From contig NZ_DRGM01000167.1 in NCBI RefSeq assembly GCF_011050055.1, positions 62,001 through 126,000 of the forward strand: a stretch of DNA of 64,000 nt, read 5' to 3'. The stretch's first letter is position 1. Every line of letters begins with the position of its first letter. Below the pieces are notes generated by a model. That model was not told where the DNA came from. It did no database searches and worked only from the letters and a program-made list of their open reading frames with translations. Both the position numbers and the translations under genes were made by a program. Source of the DNA: Pseudoalteromonas prydzensis (GTDB taxonomy: Bacteria; Pseudomonadota; Gammaproteobacteria; Enterobacterales; Alteromonadaceae). Shown one piece after another: positions 9,134-18,003 of the stretch.

Positions 9134-9473
9134 GTTATCACCTACTTACAATTTTGTAGCTGCTATGATAGCGAACAATTTAAAAAGGTACATGTTATTT
9201 TATGACACCAGCAACAAAATAACTCGCTTACGATAAATCGCATAATTTCTTTTGTTTTTGTCATTTTAATTACAAATTAAAGCAACTTTAAAATAAAAAC
9301 ACATTTAATTTGCAAATTTAATGCAAGTTTTCAAATTCCCGGTTGACATCGAATAGCAAAAGCTTTAAAAATAAGGGTATTAAAATTAGTGAATGAGTTG
9401 TGCTCTTTTAGTAGCGCAATGTCATAAGTCATTAAAGAACTTATAACAACACAAATAGAAGCAAAATAGCGCT
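9134..9473. other. intergenic control region upstream of the ilv leader
   Basis: This AT-rich stretch separates the protease pseudogene from the ilv leader peptide. It holds the likely ilv promoter (9343-9371) and about 100 bases of transcribed leader. The repeated TTAAA/AATTT-rich tracts around 9240-9330 could bind Lrp or H-NS-like proteins, but I see no definite operator and no other gene. Confidence 0.5.
9343..9371 (+). promoter_or_regulatory. likely sigma-70 promoter of the ilv operon
   Basis: A consensus TTGACA at 9343-9348 is followed after 17 bases by TAAAAA at 9366-9371. It points toward the leader peptide that starts about 100 bases downstream. The -35 box is perfect and the -10 box is moderate. 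Confidence 0.55.
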
Positions 9474-9545
9474 ATGAATAATCAACGTCACCTTGTCAAT
9501 GTACTCGTACTGGTCTTAGTCTTAAGCCCAGCGGGGATGTATTAG
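9474..9545 (+). CDS. ilv operon leader peptide (Val/Leu attenuation)
   Basis: A 23-codon reading frame starts at ATG 9474 and ends with TAG at 9543-9545. It contains the run VNVLVLVLVLSPAG, with alternating valine and leucine codons. Such runs sense charged tRNA-Val and tRNA-Leu, as in other branched-chain attenuators. No isoleucine codon is present. GCGGGG at 9531-9536, inside the leader, can pair with CCCCGC at 9570-9575 in the 5' arm of the following terminator. That pairing would be the antiterminator. Stalling in the Val/Leu run leaves it free; translation to the stop covers it. The mechanism is inferred from layout, but the fit is very good. Confidence 0.9.
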   Translation: MNNQRHLVNVLVLVLVLSPAGMY

Positions 9546-9563
9546 AAGGTGAACACGCTTTTT

Positions 9564-9594
9564 AAAAACCCCCGCCTTTAGCGGGGGTTTTTTT
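9564..9594 (+). terminator. attenuator (intrinsic terminator) before ilvI
   Basis: The CCCCCGC arm at 9569-9575 pairs with GCGGGGG at 9581-9587 across a CTTTA loop. Flanking A and T runs extend the stem and supply the T-tract. It lies 18 bases after the leader stop codon and about 100 bases before ilvI. Confidence 0.92.
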
Positions 9595-9694
9595 ATGCAT
9601 TTAAAATACAATACCATTGCGATTAGAGAGCGAAAGAGTGAACACACTTAATCGGTTATTTTAACAAAGGTATTAGGCACGCAGAGGAATGAGG

Positions 9695-11419
9695 ATGAGT
9701 ACACAACAATATAATGGCTCCGAACTAGTTGTTCAGGCATTAACAGCATTGAAGGTAAAATATATATTTGGCTACCCCGGTGGCTCGGTATTAGATTTGT
9801 ATGATGCATTATTTCAACAAGATGATGTTGAACATATTTTAGTGCGCCATGAACAAGCTGCAACCCATATGGCTGATGGTTACGCCCGCGCCACAGGCGA
9901 AGTGGGCGTTGTTTTAGCAACTTCAGGCCCTGGTGCTACCAATTGTATTACTGGGATTGCAACCGCCTATATGGATTCAATTCCAATGGTAGTGCTATCC
10001 GGTCAAGTACCCACTAACTTAATTGGTGATGATGCGTTTCAAGAAACCGATATTATTGGTTGCTCTCGACCTATCGTTAAACACAGTTTTAACTGTCGTA
10101 GCGCAAAAGATATTCCAACCATTTTGGCTAAAGCTTTTTATATTGCCAGCACAGGCCGCCCTGGCCCTGTGGTTGTAGAATTACCAAAAGATATGTTGAA
10201 CCCTGCCCTTAAATTTGATTTTCAGTTCCCTGCAACAACCGATCTTAGAACCTACAGCCCAAATACCAAAGGCCACCCAAAACAAATTCGCAAAGCAGTC
10301 ACGGCTATCTTAGAGGCAAAAAAATTAGTCATCTATTCTGGTGGCGGGATTGTTATTTCAAATACCTCAGAGCAATTAACCCACTTGGTTGAGTCACTCA
10401 ATGCCCCAATCACGAATACTTTAATGGGGTTAGGTGGCATTTCCGGTGTTCACCCTAATTTTGTCGGCATGCTTGGTATGCATGGTAGCCTTGAAGCAAA
10501 CAAAGCGATGGCAAATGCGGATGTTATTTTAGCATTAGGTGCGCGCTTTGATGACAGGGTAACCAATAACGTTAAAAAATTCTGTCCGAACGCCACCATT
10601 GTACATGTTGATGTCGATCCAACCTCGATTTCTAAAACCATTAAAGCACACATACCAGTAGTCGGTTGTTTATCAACGGTACTTGAGCAATTACAAACGG
10701 CCATAGATAAGAGCCCGATTAAAATTGACCGTAGCGCTCAAGAAGATTGGTGGCGTCAAATCATCAGTTGGCGTGAGCAAAAATGCTTAAGCTACAATCA
10801 TGAAGGTGACAAAATTAAGCCACAGGCGGTAATTGAGGCAATTTATAAAGCCACCAATGGCGATGCTTATATTAGCTCTGATGTTGGTCAACATCAGATG
10901 TTTGCAGCGCAGTACTACCCGTTTAAAAACCCGCGGCAATGGATAAACTCTGGCGGCCTTGGCACCATGGGCTTTGGCTTACCAGCTGCAATGGGGGTAA
11001 AACTCGCTTTTCCAGATAAAGAATCTGTATGTGTAACCGGCGATGGTTCAATTCAAATGAACATCCAAGAGCTATCAACCTGTTTGCAATATAACTTAGC
11101 TGTAAAAGTAGTATCACTGAATAACCGCTCTCTTGGTATGGTTCGTCAATGGCAAGACATGGTTTATGGTGGTCGTCATTCATCATCTTATATGGAATCC
11201 CTCCCTGACTTCGTAAAGCTTGCTGAGAGTTATGGTCATGTGGGCATTCGCGTAAACACGCTTGAAGAACTACAACCTGCTATCGATAAAGCAATGGCGA
11301 TAACTGATCGTTTAGTATTCTTAGATATTCTGGTTGATGAAAATGAACATGTTTACCCAATGCAAATTAAGCTTGGGGCAGTTGATGACATGTGGTTACG
11401 TAAAGGAGTGAAAGCATAA
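9695..11419 (+). CDS. ilvI: acetolactate synthase large subunit (AHAS III type)
   Basis: At 574 residues this equals the length of E. coli IlvI and is followed by an IlvH-like subunit, so ilvI is preferred over ilvB or ilvG. It joins two pyruvates to acetolactate, or pyruvate and 2-oxobutyrate to acetohydroxybutyrate, the first shared step of Val, Leu and Ile synthesis. Visible features are [14 protein letters not shown], the catalytic Glu region [19 protein letters not shown], the FAD segment, and the thiamine-diphosphate motif starting [15 protein letters not shown]. An ATG lies 6 bases upstream (9689), but 9695 is better spaced from AGAGG. Expression should be set by the leader attenuator. 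It overlaps ilvH by one base. Confidence 0.95.
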   Translation: MSTQQYNGSELVVQALTALKVKYIFGYPGGSVLDLYDALFQQDDVEHILVRHEQAATHMADGYARATGEVGVVLATSGPGATNCITGIATAYMDSIPMVVLSGQVPTNLIGDDAFQETDIIGCSRPIVKHSFNCRSAKDIPTILAKAFYIASTGRPGPVVVELPKDMLNPALKFDFQFPATTDLRTYSPNTKGHPKQIRKAVTAILEAKKLVIYSGGGIVISNTSEQLTHLVESLNAPITNTLMGLGGISGVHPNFVGMLGMHGSLEANKAMANADVILALGARFDDRVTNNVKKFCPNATIVHVDVDPTSISKTIKAHIPVVGCLSTVLEQLQTAIDKSPIKIDRSAQEDWWRQIISWREQKCLSYNHEGDKIKPQAVIEAIYKATNGDAYISSDVGQHQMFAAQYYPFKNPRQWINSGGLGTMGFGLPAAMGVKLAFPDKESVCVTGDGSIQMNIQELSTCLQYNLAVKVVSLNNRSLGMVRQWQDMVYGGRHSSSYMESLPDFVKLAESYGHVGIRVNTLEELQPAIDKAMAITDRLVFLDILVDENEHVYPMQIKLGAVDDMWLRKGVKA

Positions 11420-11916
11420 TGCGTCGTATCTTATCTATTTTACTTGAGAATGAACCAGGCTCGCTATCACGCATCGTTGGCCTGTTCTCACAACGCGCCT
11501 ACAACATCGATAGCTTAACCGTAGGCACAACGGACGATCATTCATTGTCACGTATCACCATCACCACCATGGGCGATGACCGAGTCGTTGAGCAAATCAC
11601 CAAACAGCTGAATAAGTTAGTCGATGTATTAAAAATTATTGATTTGACTGAAATGGCGCACATCGAGCGAGAACTGTTATTAGTTAAAGTATTTGCCCAA
11701 GATGAAGCTAAACGTGCAGCAGTAACCCGTGTCGTTAATGTGTTTCAAGGTACGATTTTAGACATGGGCCGTAACAGCTACACATTACAGCTGGTTAGTA
11801 GCACTGATAAAATTGAATCGTTTTTAGATACTCTACGACATGAAACCGATATAGTCGAAGTCGTTCGCTCTGGTGCAGTTGGCATTGGTCGCGGTGATAA
11901 AGCACTCAAAGCATAA
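11419..11916 (+). CDS. ilvH: acetolactate synthase small (regulatory) subunit
   Basis: This 165-residue protein starts [26 protein letters not shown], close to E. coli IlvH. It has the N-terminal ACT domain (about 1-78, with NIDSLTVGTTDD) and the C-terminal ACT-like half ending SGAVGIGRGDK. It activates the catalytic subunit and gives feedback inhibition by valine. The ATG overlaps the ilvI stop as TAATG, which suggests translational coupling. A bidirectional terminator follows. Confidence 0.95.
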   Translation: MRRILSILLENEPGSLSRIVGLFSQRAYNIDSLTVGTTDDHSLSRITITTMGDDRVVEQITKQLNKLVDVLKIIDLTEMAHIERELLLVKVFAQDEAKRAAVTRVVNVFQGTILDMGRNSYTLQLVSSTDKIESFLDTLRHETDIVEVVRSGAVGIGRGDKALKA

Positions 11917-11927
11917 ATGGGTGATAC

Positions 11928-11954
11928 AAAAAAAGGGCTAACTAGCCCTTTTTT
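11928..11954. terminator. bidirectional terminator between ilvH and hupB
   Basis: AAAAGGGCT and AGCCCTTTT pair around an AACT loop, with A- and T-runs on both sides. It lies between converging genes and can serve both. Confidence 0.88.
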
Positions 11955-11973
11955 ATTTAACCAATTTAATTTA

Positions 11974-12249
11974 TTAAGGATTAACTTGATCTTTAAGACC
12001 TTTACCCGCTTTAAAGCTTGGGATAGTTGCCGCTGAAATTTGAATTTCTGCACCAGTTTGTGGATTACGGCCAGTACGTGCAGCACGTTCTTTTACAGAG
12101 AAAGTACCAAAACCAACGAGTGCAACTGAATTACCCTCTTTTAAAGAAGAAGTAACAGCACCAGTGAATGCATCAAGTGCACGTGTTGCTGCTGCTTTAG
12201 AGATTTCTGCATCAGTAGCGATTTTTTCAACTAATTGAGCTTTATTCAT
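11974..12249 (-). CDS. hupB: DNA-binding protein HU-beta
   Basis: This 91-residue HU-family nucleoid protein bends DNA without sequence specificity. It contains [25 protein letters not shown], the DNA-embracing arm, and [18 protein letters not shown], which matches HU-beta better than HU-alpha. The ribosome site AGGA lies 9 bases before the ATG. The gene is single and faces ilvH. In many proteobacteria hupB follows lon; here it does not. Confidence 0.93.
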   Translation of the reverse strand: MNKAQLVEKIATDAEISKAAATRALDAFTGAVTSSLKEGNSVALVGFGTFSVKERAARTGRNPQTGAEIQISAATIPSFKAGKGLKDQVNP

Positions 12250-12293
12250 TTGTTAAATTCCTATTCGTTATTATTTTGCCTTCGCAAAACCTA

Positions 12294-12321
12294 TCTTTAT
12301 GCATTTTTTAAGGATTGGCAA
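12294..12321 (-). promoter_or_regulatory. possible hupB promoter
   Basis: On the minus strand TTGCCA (12316-12321) and TAAAGA (12294-12299) are separated by 16 bases and lie about 45-70 bases before the hupB start. The match is moderate. The 12322-12458 stretch behind it is AT-rich and shows nothing else. Confidence 0.4.
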
Positions 12322-12458
12322 CAGCAAATTGCCTTTTTTGCGTAAATTCTTAAAAAATGAGCAAATTTTAAATAATTGCCCAAATAAATACTGATTTAAA
12401 CATTAACCAACAGTGAATATAATCACTAATTAACACAATCAATATGACAATTTTTTTA

Positions 12459-12992
12459 TCATTCCACTTTTTCGATAACTAAGGTCACTTCCCCGACCTC
12501 AATGCCAAACTTATCAATAGCTGTGCGGTTAATCAAGCGCGATTGTGTAACCAAGTACATCCAATCATCTAAATTAACTTCGATGGTGTCATCGCCATAG
12601 GGTAATTCGAGCGTATATTGCCAGTGAAACACACTGCCATTGCTTTTACCTTTGGCTAGGCCAATCACGTCTGAGGCGGTGCCGGTTAAACTATTGTCGG
12701 CGTTAATTGTTATATTCCACACGCGACGCTGAGTTTCACCATCATCGTAAACAAAGTCTTCTTCTATCACGCCTTGATTGCCATCCCAGCTAGCGTTCAT
12801 ATCAACCACCATCTTACGAGTTAATTCACCGCTATAATCCTGCACAACACCATAGGCTTTCAACTTGCCATTAAAAAATTGCTTAAAATTAAACTCTGGC
12901 TCACTGCCCTGATAATGTTCCACATCTGGAGCAACACAGCTGACTAATAAAATACAAAAAAGTAATGTGAATGTTGAAGTTAGCTTGTTCAT
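12459..12992 (-). CDS. DUF3833 family lipoprotein, last gene of the ChrR/sigma operon
   Basis: A 177-residue protein with a lipoprotein signal (lipobox LVSC, Cys at about 19), so it is tethered to a membrane on the periplasmic side. The body is beta-rich: FNGKLKAYGVVQDYSG, then paired strands with WDGNQGVIEEDFVYDDGE and DDWMYLV. This is the DUF3833 pattern. No activity is known to me. It overlaps the upstream chalcone-isomerase-like gene by 4 bases (ATGA type). The same set of genes near Cfa is known from Vibrio and Shewanella, which supports a joint role in envelope lipid changes. Confidence 0.85.
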   Translation of the reverse strand: MNKLTSTFTLLFCILLVSCVAPDVEHYQGSEPEFNFKQFFNGKLKAYGVVQDYSGELTRKMVVDMNASWDGNQGVIEEDFVYDDGETQRRVWNITINADNSLTGTASDVIGLAKGKSNGSVFHWQYTLELPYGDDTIEVNLDDWMYLVTQSRLINRTAIDKFGIEVGEVTLVIEKVE

Positions 12993-13486
12993 TTTTGCTC
13001 CCCGATTAATTGTTTACGCATTTTCGGCTCAGAAGTTTGCGGCGATAACCAAATGGCTAAAAAGTTATCAGCAAACTCACTGTCCTCAATGCCACCCAAC
13101 TTTGTATCATTATGATAAAAAGTGCCAACCCCTTGCATATCCGTGATAAATGACAGTGTTTCTCCTTCTTTGATATCAGGCCATAACGCAAGCAGCTGTT
13201 GGTCAAATTTACCAAGCAACTGCGTTTTGCCTAAATGTTGCCACTGTTCATTAGTGGCTTTAACAATGTCTTTAGCAGCAAAATCTCTTAAATAAGTTAA
13301 CGATAACTTGCTCGGGTGTTGGCCAAACTGATATTGCCCTGTGGGAGTGGCAAGTTTTGCATCGTAGACATCCCAAAAATAATATTCAAAACGGCTCTGT
13401 CCTACCTGTTTAAACTCAGCAGACAAACTATTCATTGATAACAGCAATAACGGGATACTTAGCAAAGAAACGATAGATTTACGCAT
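12989..13486 (-). CDS. chalcone isomerase-like secreted protein
   Basis: A 165-residue protein with a signal peptide (cleavage probably after SLSA). The mature part fits the bacterial chalcone-isomerase-like family: FEYYFWDVYDAKLATP near the start, LSLTYLRDF in the middle, and GVGTFYHNDTKLGGIEDSEFADNFLAIWLSP at the end. The plant fold binds fatty acids or flavonoids; bacterial members have no proven reaction. A periplasmic lipid-binding role is possible. It lies between DUF2878 (35 bases upstream) and DUF3833 (overlapping) in the long minus-strand operon. Confidence 0.8.
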   Translation of the reverse strand: MRKSIVSLLSIPLLLLSMNSLSAEFKQVGQSRFEYYFWDVYDAKLATPTGQYQFGQHPSKLSLTYLRDFAAKDIVKATNEQWQHLGKTQLLGKFDQQLLALWPDIKEGETLSFITDMQGVGTFYHNDTKLGGIEDSEFADNFLAIWLSPQTSEPKMRKQLIGEQK

Positions 13487-13521
13487 AACTGATCCTTTTA
13501 ATAATAGCCATTGATAGGTAA

Positions 13522-14040
13522 TTAGTGCTCTGATTGATCGCCTAAATGAAGATATGTAGCAATTTTTTTATTCACAAAAATAATGCAATTAAACATCAGC
13601 GCCCAGCTAAGGCCATACACTAACCAAAAAAGCCACAATGGCTGGGTAATAAAGAGCACTTCAAATCGCGCCCCAGCCCAGTAACTTGCCGGTGCAAACA
13701 TGGCGCACATTGCAACCGATAAATACCAAGGTAGACGGGTTAAAAACTGCATTGACGTGTTTACGGTCAAAAGCAGTGCGCTCCACAGTAATATAAACCA
13801 AATGGGGTAAGGGCTTGATTTAAATCCTAGCAAACCAAGTTGAACCATGAGGTATTCAAAACCGAGCGCGATGATCAGGCCAAACAGCAAAATAAGCGAA
13901 TCCTGCTTAAGTTGTTTAGATAACAGCAGCATCAGCACTAACACCGCCGCGATAGGCAAATTTGCACTGTTTTCAAGGAGTAAGGCTATAAACCAAACCC
14001 CTTGAAAAAGTGCAAAATTAATAACCGAGTGCAATATCAT
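13522..14040 (-). CDS. DUF2878 family inner membrane protein
   Basis: A 172-residue protein with about five or six hydrophobic helices and short loops, a typical small inner membrane protein. The sequence fits DUF2878, a family usually found beside cyclopropane-fatty-acid synthase-like genes. Its start lies inside the end of the cfa-like gene (23-base overlap), so translation is probably coupled. The biochemical role is not known. Its position suggests a membrane step connected with the lipid methyltransferase. Confidence 0.82.
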   Translation of the reverse strand: MILHSVINFALFQGVWFIALLLENSANLPIAAVLVLMLLLSKQLKQDSLILLFGLIIALGFEYLMVQLGLLGFKSSPYPIWFILLWSALLLTVNTSMQFLTRLPWYLSVAMCAMFAPASYWAGARFEVLFITQPLWLFWLVYGLSWALMFNCIIFVNKKIATYLHLGDQSEH

Positions 14041-15280
14041 CCCCTGAGTGGCTAAAACGAGGTTTACGCGCCACTAAGTGTACGGTACTGGTTACTCGAG
14101 TACGAAATGCACCTTCACAGTACGCTAAATAGAACAACCATAAGCGATAAAAACGCTGATCAAACTTTACTTTGTCAATTTCTGGCCAGCTTGCGATAAA
14201 CCGTGTTCGCCAATCCGCTAAGGTTCTTGCATAGTGAACACCAATGTCTTTAATACTGTGCACAACCATATCGGTTTGTTGTTTGATTTGCTTATTCATT
14301 TCGTCAATACACGGTAGGCAGCCGCCAGGAAAAATATATTGTTGAATAAAGTCTGAGTTCTTTAAATAATGCTGATAGCGTTGATCGCCGATAGTGATTG
14401 CTTGGATCAGCATAGCACCAGATTCTTTTAATAACTGATCGCACTTTTGGAAAAAGCTTGGCAAAAATTCATGGCCAACAGCTTCAATCATCTCAATTGA
14501 AACAAGCTTGTCATAACGCCCTTCGAGTAAGCGGTAATCTTGCTTCAGTAGAGTGATTTTATCTTCAAGCCCTAATTCAGCTATTTTGTCAGCCACATAG
14601 GTATGCTGCTCATCAGAAATCGTGGTGGTGGTAACATGGCAACCGTAATGGGTTGCCGCATGGATCGCAAACGCCCCCCAGCCAGTGCCAATTTCAATCA
14701 CTGTGTCGCCGTGCTGTAAATCAACTTGCTGACAAATTAAATCCAGTTTATGACTTTGCGCTTGCTCAAGGGTTGCGTCTTTTGATGGGTAAACAGCACT
14801 GGAATAAAGCATTTCAGTGCTTAAAAACGATGAATAGAGATCGTTGCCTAAATCATAATGAGCGACAATGTTCTTTTTTGAACCATGTTGCGAGTTTTTA
14901 TTTTTAAAGTGATTAAGACGAAAGTAGATATTGCTAAAGAATGCAAATTTCTTCTCAAAGGCATCCAGTTCAGCCTGATTGATTGCAAAAATCTCAATCA
15001 GTGCGGTTAAATTATCGCAGTCCCAATGGCCAAGAATATAGGACTCCCCCGCGCCGACGCTGCCAGACAAAGCAAATGCTTTATACATCGCAGCATCATT
15101 CACGGTTAACTGCACTTTGAGCTGGCTGTGCTGATCACCAAAATGCACAACATCATTGCCATGAACTACAGTAATATGGCCAACTTTGAGGCTGCTAAAC
15201 GCACCAAATACAAGCTTTTTATACACTTTTACTAGCCAATCGCGCGATTGCCCACTTTCTAAATTGGACACTTTTTCCAT
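14018..15280 (-). CDS. Cfa-like SAM-dependent fatty acyl methyltransferase
   Basis: This 420-residue protein belongs to the cyclopropane-fatty-acyl-phospholipid synthase family. It shows HYDLGNDLYSSFL, the SAM-binding VIEIGTGWGAFAIHAA, the LLKQDYR segment and YIFPGGCLPC. One active-site change stands out: E. coli Cfa has MQYSCAYW with the bicarbonate-binding Cys139, while this protein has MLYSSAVY, so Ser replaces Cys. The acidic motif reads IEMIEAVGHEF rather than FEHVG. The protein may therefore make a cyclopropane or add a methyl group to an unsaturated chain, as in furan fatty acid synthesis. It sits in the ChrR/sigma operon 29 bases after DUF1365. Confidence 0.88.
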   Translation of the reverse strand: MEKVSNLESGQSRDWLVKVYKKLVFGAFSSLKVGHITVVHGNDVVHFGDQHSQLKVQLTVNDAAMYKAFALSGSVGAGESYILGHWDCDNLTALIEIFAINQAELDAFEKKFAFFSNIYFRLNHFKNKNSQHGSKKNIVAHYDLGNDLYSSFLSTEMLYSSAVYPSKDATLEQAQSHKLDLICQQVDLQHGDTVIEIGTGWGAFAIHAATHYGCHVTTTTISDEQHTYVADKIAELGLEDKITLLKQDYRLLEGRYDKLVSIEMIEAVGHEFLPSFFQKCDQLLKESGAMLIQAITIGDQRYQHYLKNSDFIQQYIFPGGCLPCIDEMNKQIKQQTDMVVHSIKDIGVHYARTLADWRTRFIASWPEIDKVKFDQRFYRLWLFYLAYCEGAFRTRVTSTVHLVARKPRFSHSGDDIALGY

Positions 15281-15309
15281 AACTTCACCTAAAATTTAAT
15301 TGCAGTATC

Positions 15310-16059
15310 TCAACTGCCGTTACCTGAATGACCTATAAAAGGCACGCGCTTACAAAACAACTTAAAAGCATGAACGTAAATACCTTTAAAAATACTCCAC
15401 GTCATTGCTGGAAACTGTTTTAACAAGCGACTGATCGTTGCCTTAGTTAACGTATGTCGTTCAAGCCTCAGTGTGGCGTCAAACAACAATTGGTCATCTT
15501 TTTTATTTTCAATATGTATCATGGTGTTATCTTTATTAAAGCGGATATGCCAATGATAGTTCATATCAAGATCCATAAAAGGTGATACGGAAAAAGCTTT
15601 TTTAAAGTTCACTTTTTTTTCAAGCGGTACTAAATAGTAATGCCGTTCATTCCACGGGGTATTACTCACCTCAGCAACCATGTAAGTAAAGTCGCCCGCT
15701 GCAGTTTGATAAAAGTAGAAATTTACTGGGCTAAAATACACGCCAAAGCAACGTAACTGCCCGAGCATATAAACACCAGTAAATGAGTCTGAGACGCCAA
15801 GCTGAGCGATTCTAGCAAGCGCACGTTGGCTTATTGTTTGTTGCGGTTGTGCTGCGTATTCAAGGTAGTCTTGTTGACAAAATTTTAGTGCCTTCAATCC
15901 TTTAGTGCCAAGCCAAGGATGAACGCCGTCTAAACAATCCGGCGCCATTAAATCAACCCACATCATGTACATGGGGTATTTAAAATGATGTGCTTTAACA
16001 GCAAATCGGCGGTGCTTTACATCGCCAATATACACCGCGCTAGTCAAATTTAACTCCAA
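15310..16059 (-). CDS. DUF1365 family protein
   Basis: A 249-residue protein matching DUF1365, with AVYIGDVKHRRF near the start, FGVYFSPVNFYFYQ in the middle and VSNTPWNERHYYLVP followed by SPFMDLDMNYHW. It has no signal peptide. DUF1365 genes nearly always neighbour an FAD amine-oxidase-like gene and a Cfa-like gene, as here, so a lipid-modifying role is likely but unproven. Its 5' end overlaps the FAD oxidoreductase gene by 20 bases. Confidence 0.85.
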   Translation of the reverse strand: MELNLTSAVYIGDVKHRRFAVKAHHFKYPMYMMWVDLMAPDCLDGVHPWLGTKGLKALKFCQQDYLEYAAQPQQTISQRALARIAQLGVSDSFTGVYMLGQLRCFGVYFSPVNFYFYQTAAGDFTYMVAEVSNTPWNERHYYLVPLEKKVNFKKAFSVSPFMDLDMNYHWHIRFNKDNTMIHIENKKDDQLLFDATLRLERHTLTKATISRLLKQFPAMTWSIFKGIYVHAFKLFCKRVPFIGHSGNGS

Positions 16060-17296
16060 GTTGACGTGCTACATCGACCGCACTTTTCACACCATCTTCA
16101 TGAAAACCGTTGTACCAATATGCACCGCAGAAAAAACTATTATTAACGCCATCAATCAACGGCTTTTGCTGCTGAGCTGCAATAGATACTTTGTTAAACA
16201 CCGGATGATGGTAAGTAAATTCACGTAAAATTTTTGCTCTATCAATACCCTCACGATGATTCAAAGTCACGCAAAACTGAGTATCACTTTGTATACCTTG
16301 CAGAATATTCATTTGATAGGTAACCACTGCGGCTTTGTCAGTGTTGTCATTTAGCAAGTAATTCCAACTGGCCCATGCCGCTTTACGCTTTGGTAATAAA
16401 CCCGTATCTGTGTGTAGGATCACTGAGTTTTCAGTGTATGGTATGGCACCGAGTACGCGTTGCTCGTCCGCTGTGGGGTTATCAATTAAGGCCAGCGCTT
16501 GATCTGAATGACAGGCAAAAATCACTTTATCAAACGCTTCACTGTGCCCATCAGCAAACTCGATAGCAATCATTTGCTCATCACGTTTTACCGTGCTGAT
16601 ATCACTATTGAGTTTTATTTTATCAGCAAAACTTTCGATTAATGGGGCTATGTATTCACGCGAACCACCAGGGATCACATACCACTGCGGGCGGTTAGTA
16701 ATATCAAGTAAGCCATGATTAAAAAAGAATTTAACAAAAAATTCCACTCCAACATAACTCATTTCTTTAATACTGGTCGACCAAATGGCCGCGCCCATTG
16801 GTAAAATATAGTGATAACGAAAGAAGTCGTTAAAACCGTGTTGATCGAGCAATGCAGCTAACGTTTGCCCTTGCTGGTATTGATCCGCTGCGTGTAATGA
16901 TTTACATAATTTATTAAAGCGCACAATATCACTGAGTAATTTCCAAAAGCGAGGGCGAAAAATGTTACGTTTTTGGGCAAATAAACTCGTAAAGGTATGG
17001 CCATTGTATTCAAAACCCGTTTGCTCATTATGAACACTGAAACTCATTTGCGTGGGTTGGCGCTGCACACCAATACGCTTCAGTAATTTCTCAAAATTAG
17101 GATAAGTACGATCATTAAAAACAATAAACCCAGTGTCTATTGCGTATTCACTGCCGTCTACTTGTACATCGACTGTCGCGGTGTGGCCACCAATGTAATT
17201 ATTTTTTTCAAAGACTGTGACATCGTACTTTTTATGGAGTAATTGTGCACAACTTAAGCCGGCGATGCCCGACCCTATAATGGCGATTTTTTTCAA
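16040..17296 (-). CDS. FAD-dependent amine-oxidase-like oxidoreductase
   Basis: A 418-residue flavoprotein with an N-terminal Rossmann motif (IAIIGSGIAGLSCAQLL, then Glu at strand end in VTVFEK) and the second FAD motif YIGGHTATVD. It resembles the phytoene desaturase/amine oxidase superfamily. The DUF1365 and Cfa neighbours match the Rhodobacter sphaeroides sigma-E/ChrR group, in which a flavoprotein desaturase (UfaD) and a methyltransferase (UfaM) make furan fatty acids that quench singlet oxygen. Equating this protein with UfaD is inference from context. The overlap with the SDR gene is 4 bases. Confidence 0.85.
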   Translation of the reverse strand: MKKIAIIGSGIAGLSCAQLLHKKYDVTVFEKNNYIGGHTATVDVQVDGSEYAIDTGFIVFNDRTYPNFEKLLKRIGVQRQPTQMSFSVHNEQTGFEYNGHTFTSLFAQKRNIFRPRFWKLLSDIVRFNKLCKSLHAADQYQQGQTLAALLDQHGFNDFFRYHYILPMGAAIWSTSIKEMSYVGVEFFVKFFFNHGLLDITNRPQWYVIPGGSREYIAPLIESFADKIKLNSDISTVKRDEQMIAIEFADGHSEAFDKVIFACHSDQALALIDNPTADEQRVLGAIPYTENSVILHTDTGLLPKRKAAWASWNYLLNDNTDKAAVVTYQMNILQGIQSDTQFCVTLNHREGIDRAKILREFTYHHPVFNKVSIAAQQQKPLIDGVNNSFFCGAYWYNGFHEDGVKSAVDVARQLGVKFD

Positions 17297-18003
17297 CGCG
17301 TTAATCCTTTTGCAAGCTTAAGCCATAACGGTAATGGCAGTATGCGTAAACATTTCAAAATGAGGGTAAACCGATACGGAAAATGCACTTCTTTACGTCT
17401 TTTTGCCACGCCTTTAATAATATAATCAGCCGCTTTTTCAGCACTGACGGCCATTGGCATAGGAAAGTCGTTTTTCTCTGTGAGTGGCGTTTTCACAAAG
17501 CCAGGGTGCACTAACGTAACATCAATATCTTCTAAATCAATGGCTAAGCATTTAGCTAAGTAACTGACTCCCGCCTTTGACGCGCCATAAGCTTCAGAGC
17601 GCGGCAGTGGTAAATAAGTGACGCTAGAGCTGACCAGCACCAGCTGACCACCTGCTTTAATTTTAGGTAACAGTGCTTCAAGGCAATACCCGATACTGAG
17701 TAAATTAGTGGTCACTACACGGGCAAATAATTCGCTGTCGAAATTACGGGCATCGTCGATATATTCACAATTACCGGCATTTAAAATCACTCGGTCTAAA
17801 TCTGGATAGGCAGCGGTAGCAAGGCGTATCTGCTGTATTTCGGTGGTATCAAATTGACATGCTTGGATATTCTCAAACTGCGCAAGCGCATTGAGTTTAT
17901 CAATATTTCGACCACACGCGATCACAGTATCACCCGCACTTGCGTATTGTTTTGCTAATTGCTCACCGATCCCTGAGGTCGCGCCGGTTATCAAAGTGAT
18001 CAT
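17293..18003 (-). CDS. short-chain dehydrogenase/reductase
   Basis: A 236-residue classical SDR. It has the cofactor motif TGATSGIG (residues 6-13), NAG in the VILNAGN strand, the catalytic Ser in VLVSSSVTYL and the YGASK Tyr/Lys pair. An Arg-containing loop after the second strand (ACGRN) suggests NADP. The C-terminal 40 residues are basic and hydrophobic (FRFTL-like, ILPLPLWLKLAK), so it may associate with the membrane. The substrate is unknown; a lipid or aldehyde is reasonable from its operon. It overlaps both neighbours by 4 bases. Confidence 0.88.
   Translation of the reverse strand: MITLITGATSGIGEQLAKQYASAGDTVIACGRNIDKLNALAQFENIQACQFDTTEIQQIRLATAAYPDLDRVILNAGNCEYIDDARNFDSELFARVVTTNLLSIGYCLEALLPKIKAGGQLVLVSSSVTYLPLPRSEAYGASKAGVSYLAKCLAIDLEDIDVTLVHPGFVKTPLTEKNDFPMPMAVSAEKAADYIIKGVAKRRKEVHFPYRFTLILKCLRILPLPLWLKLAKGLTR

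Noticed and set aside
9695-11419. Naming the AHAS large subunit ilvB or ilvG because of the attenuator
   Set aside because: The length of 574 residues and the IlvH-type partner of 165 residues fit ilvI; the attenuator alone does not decide the paralogue.
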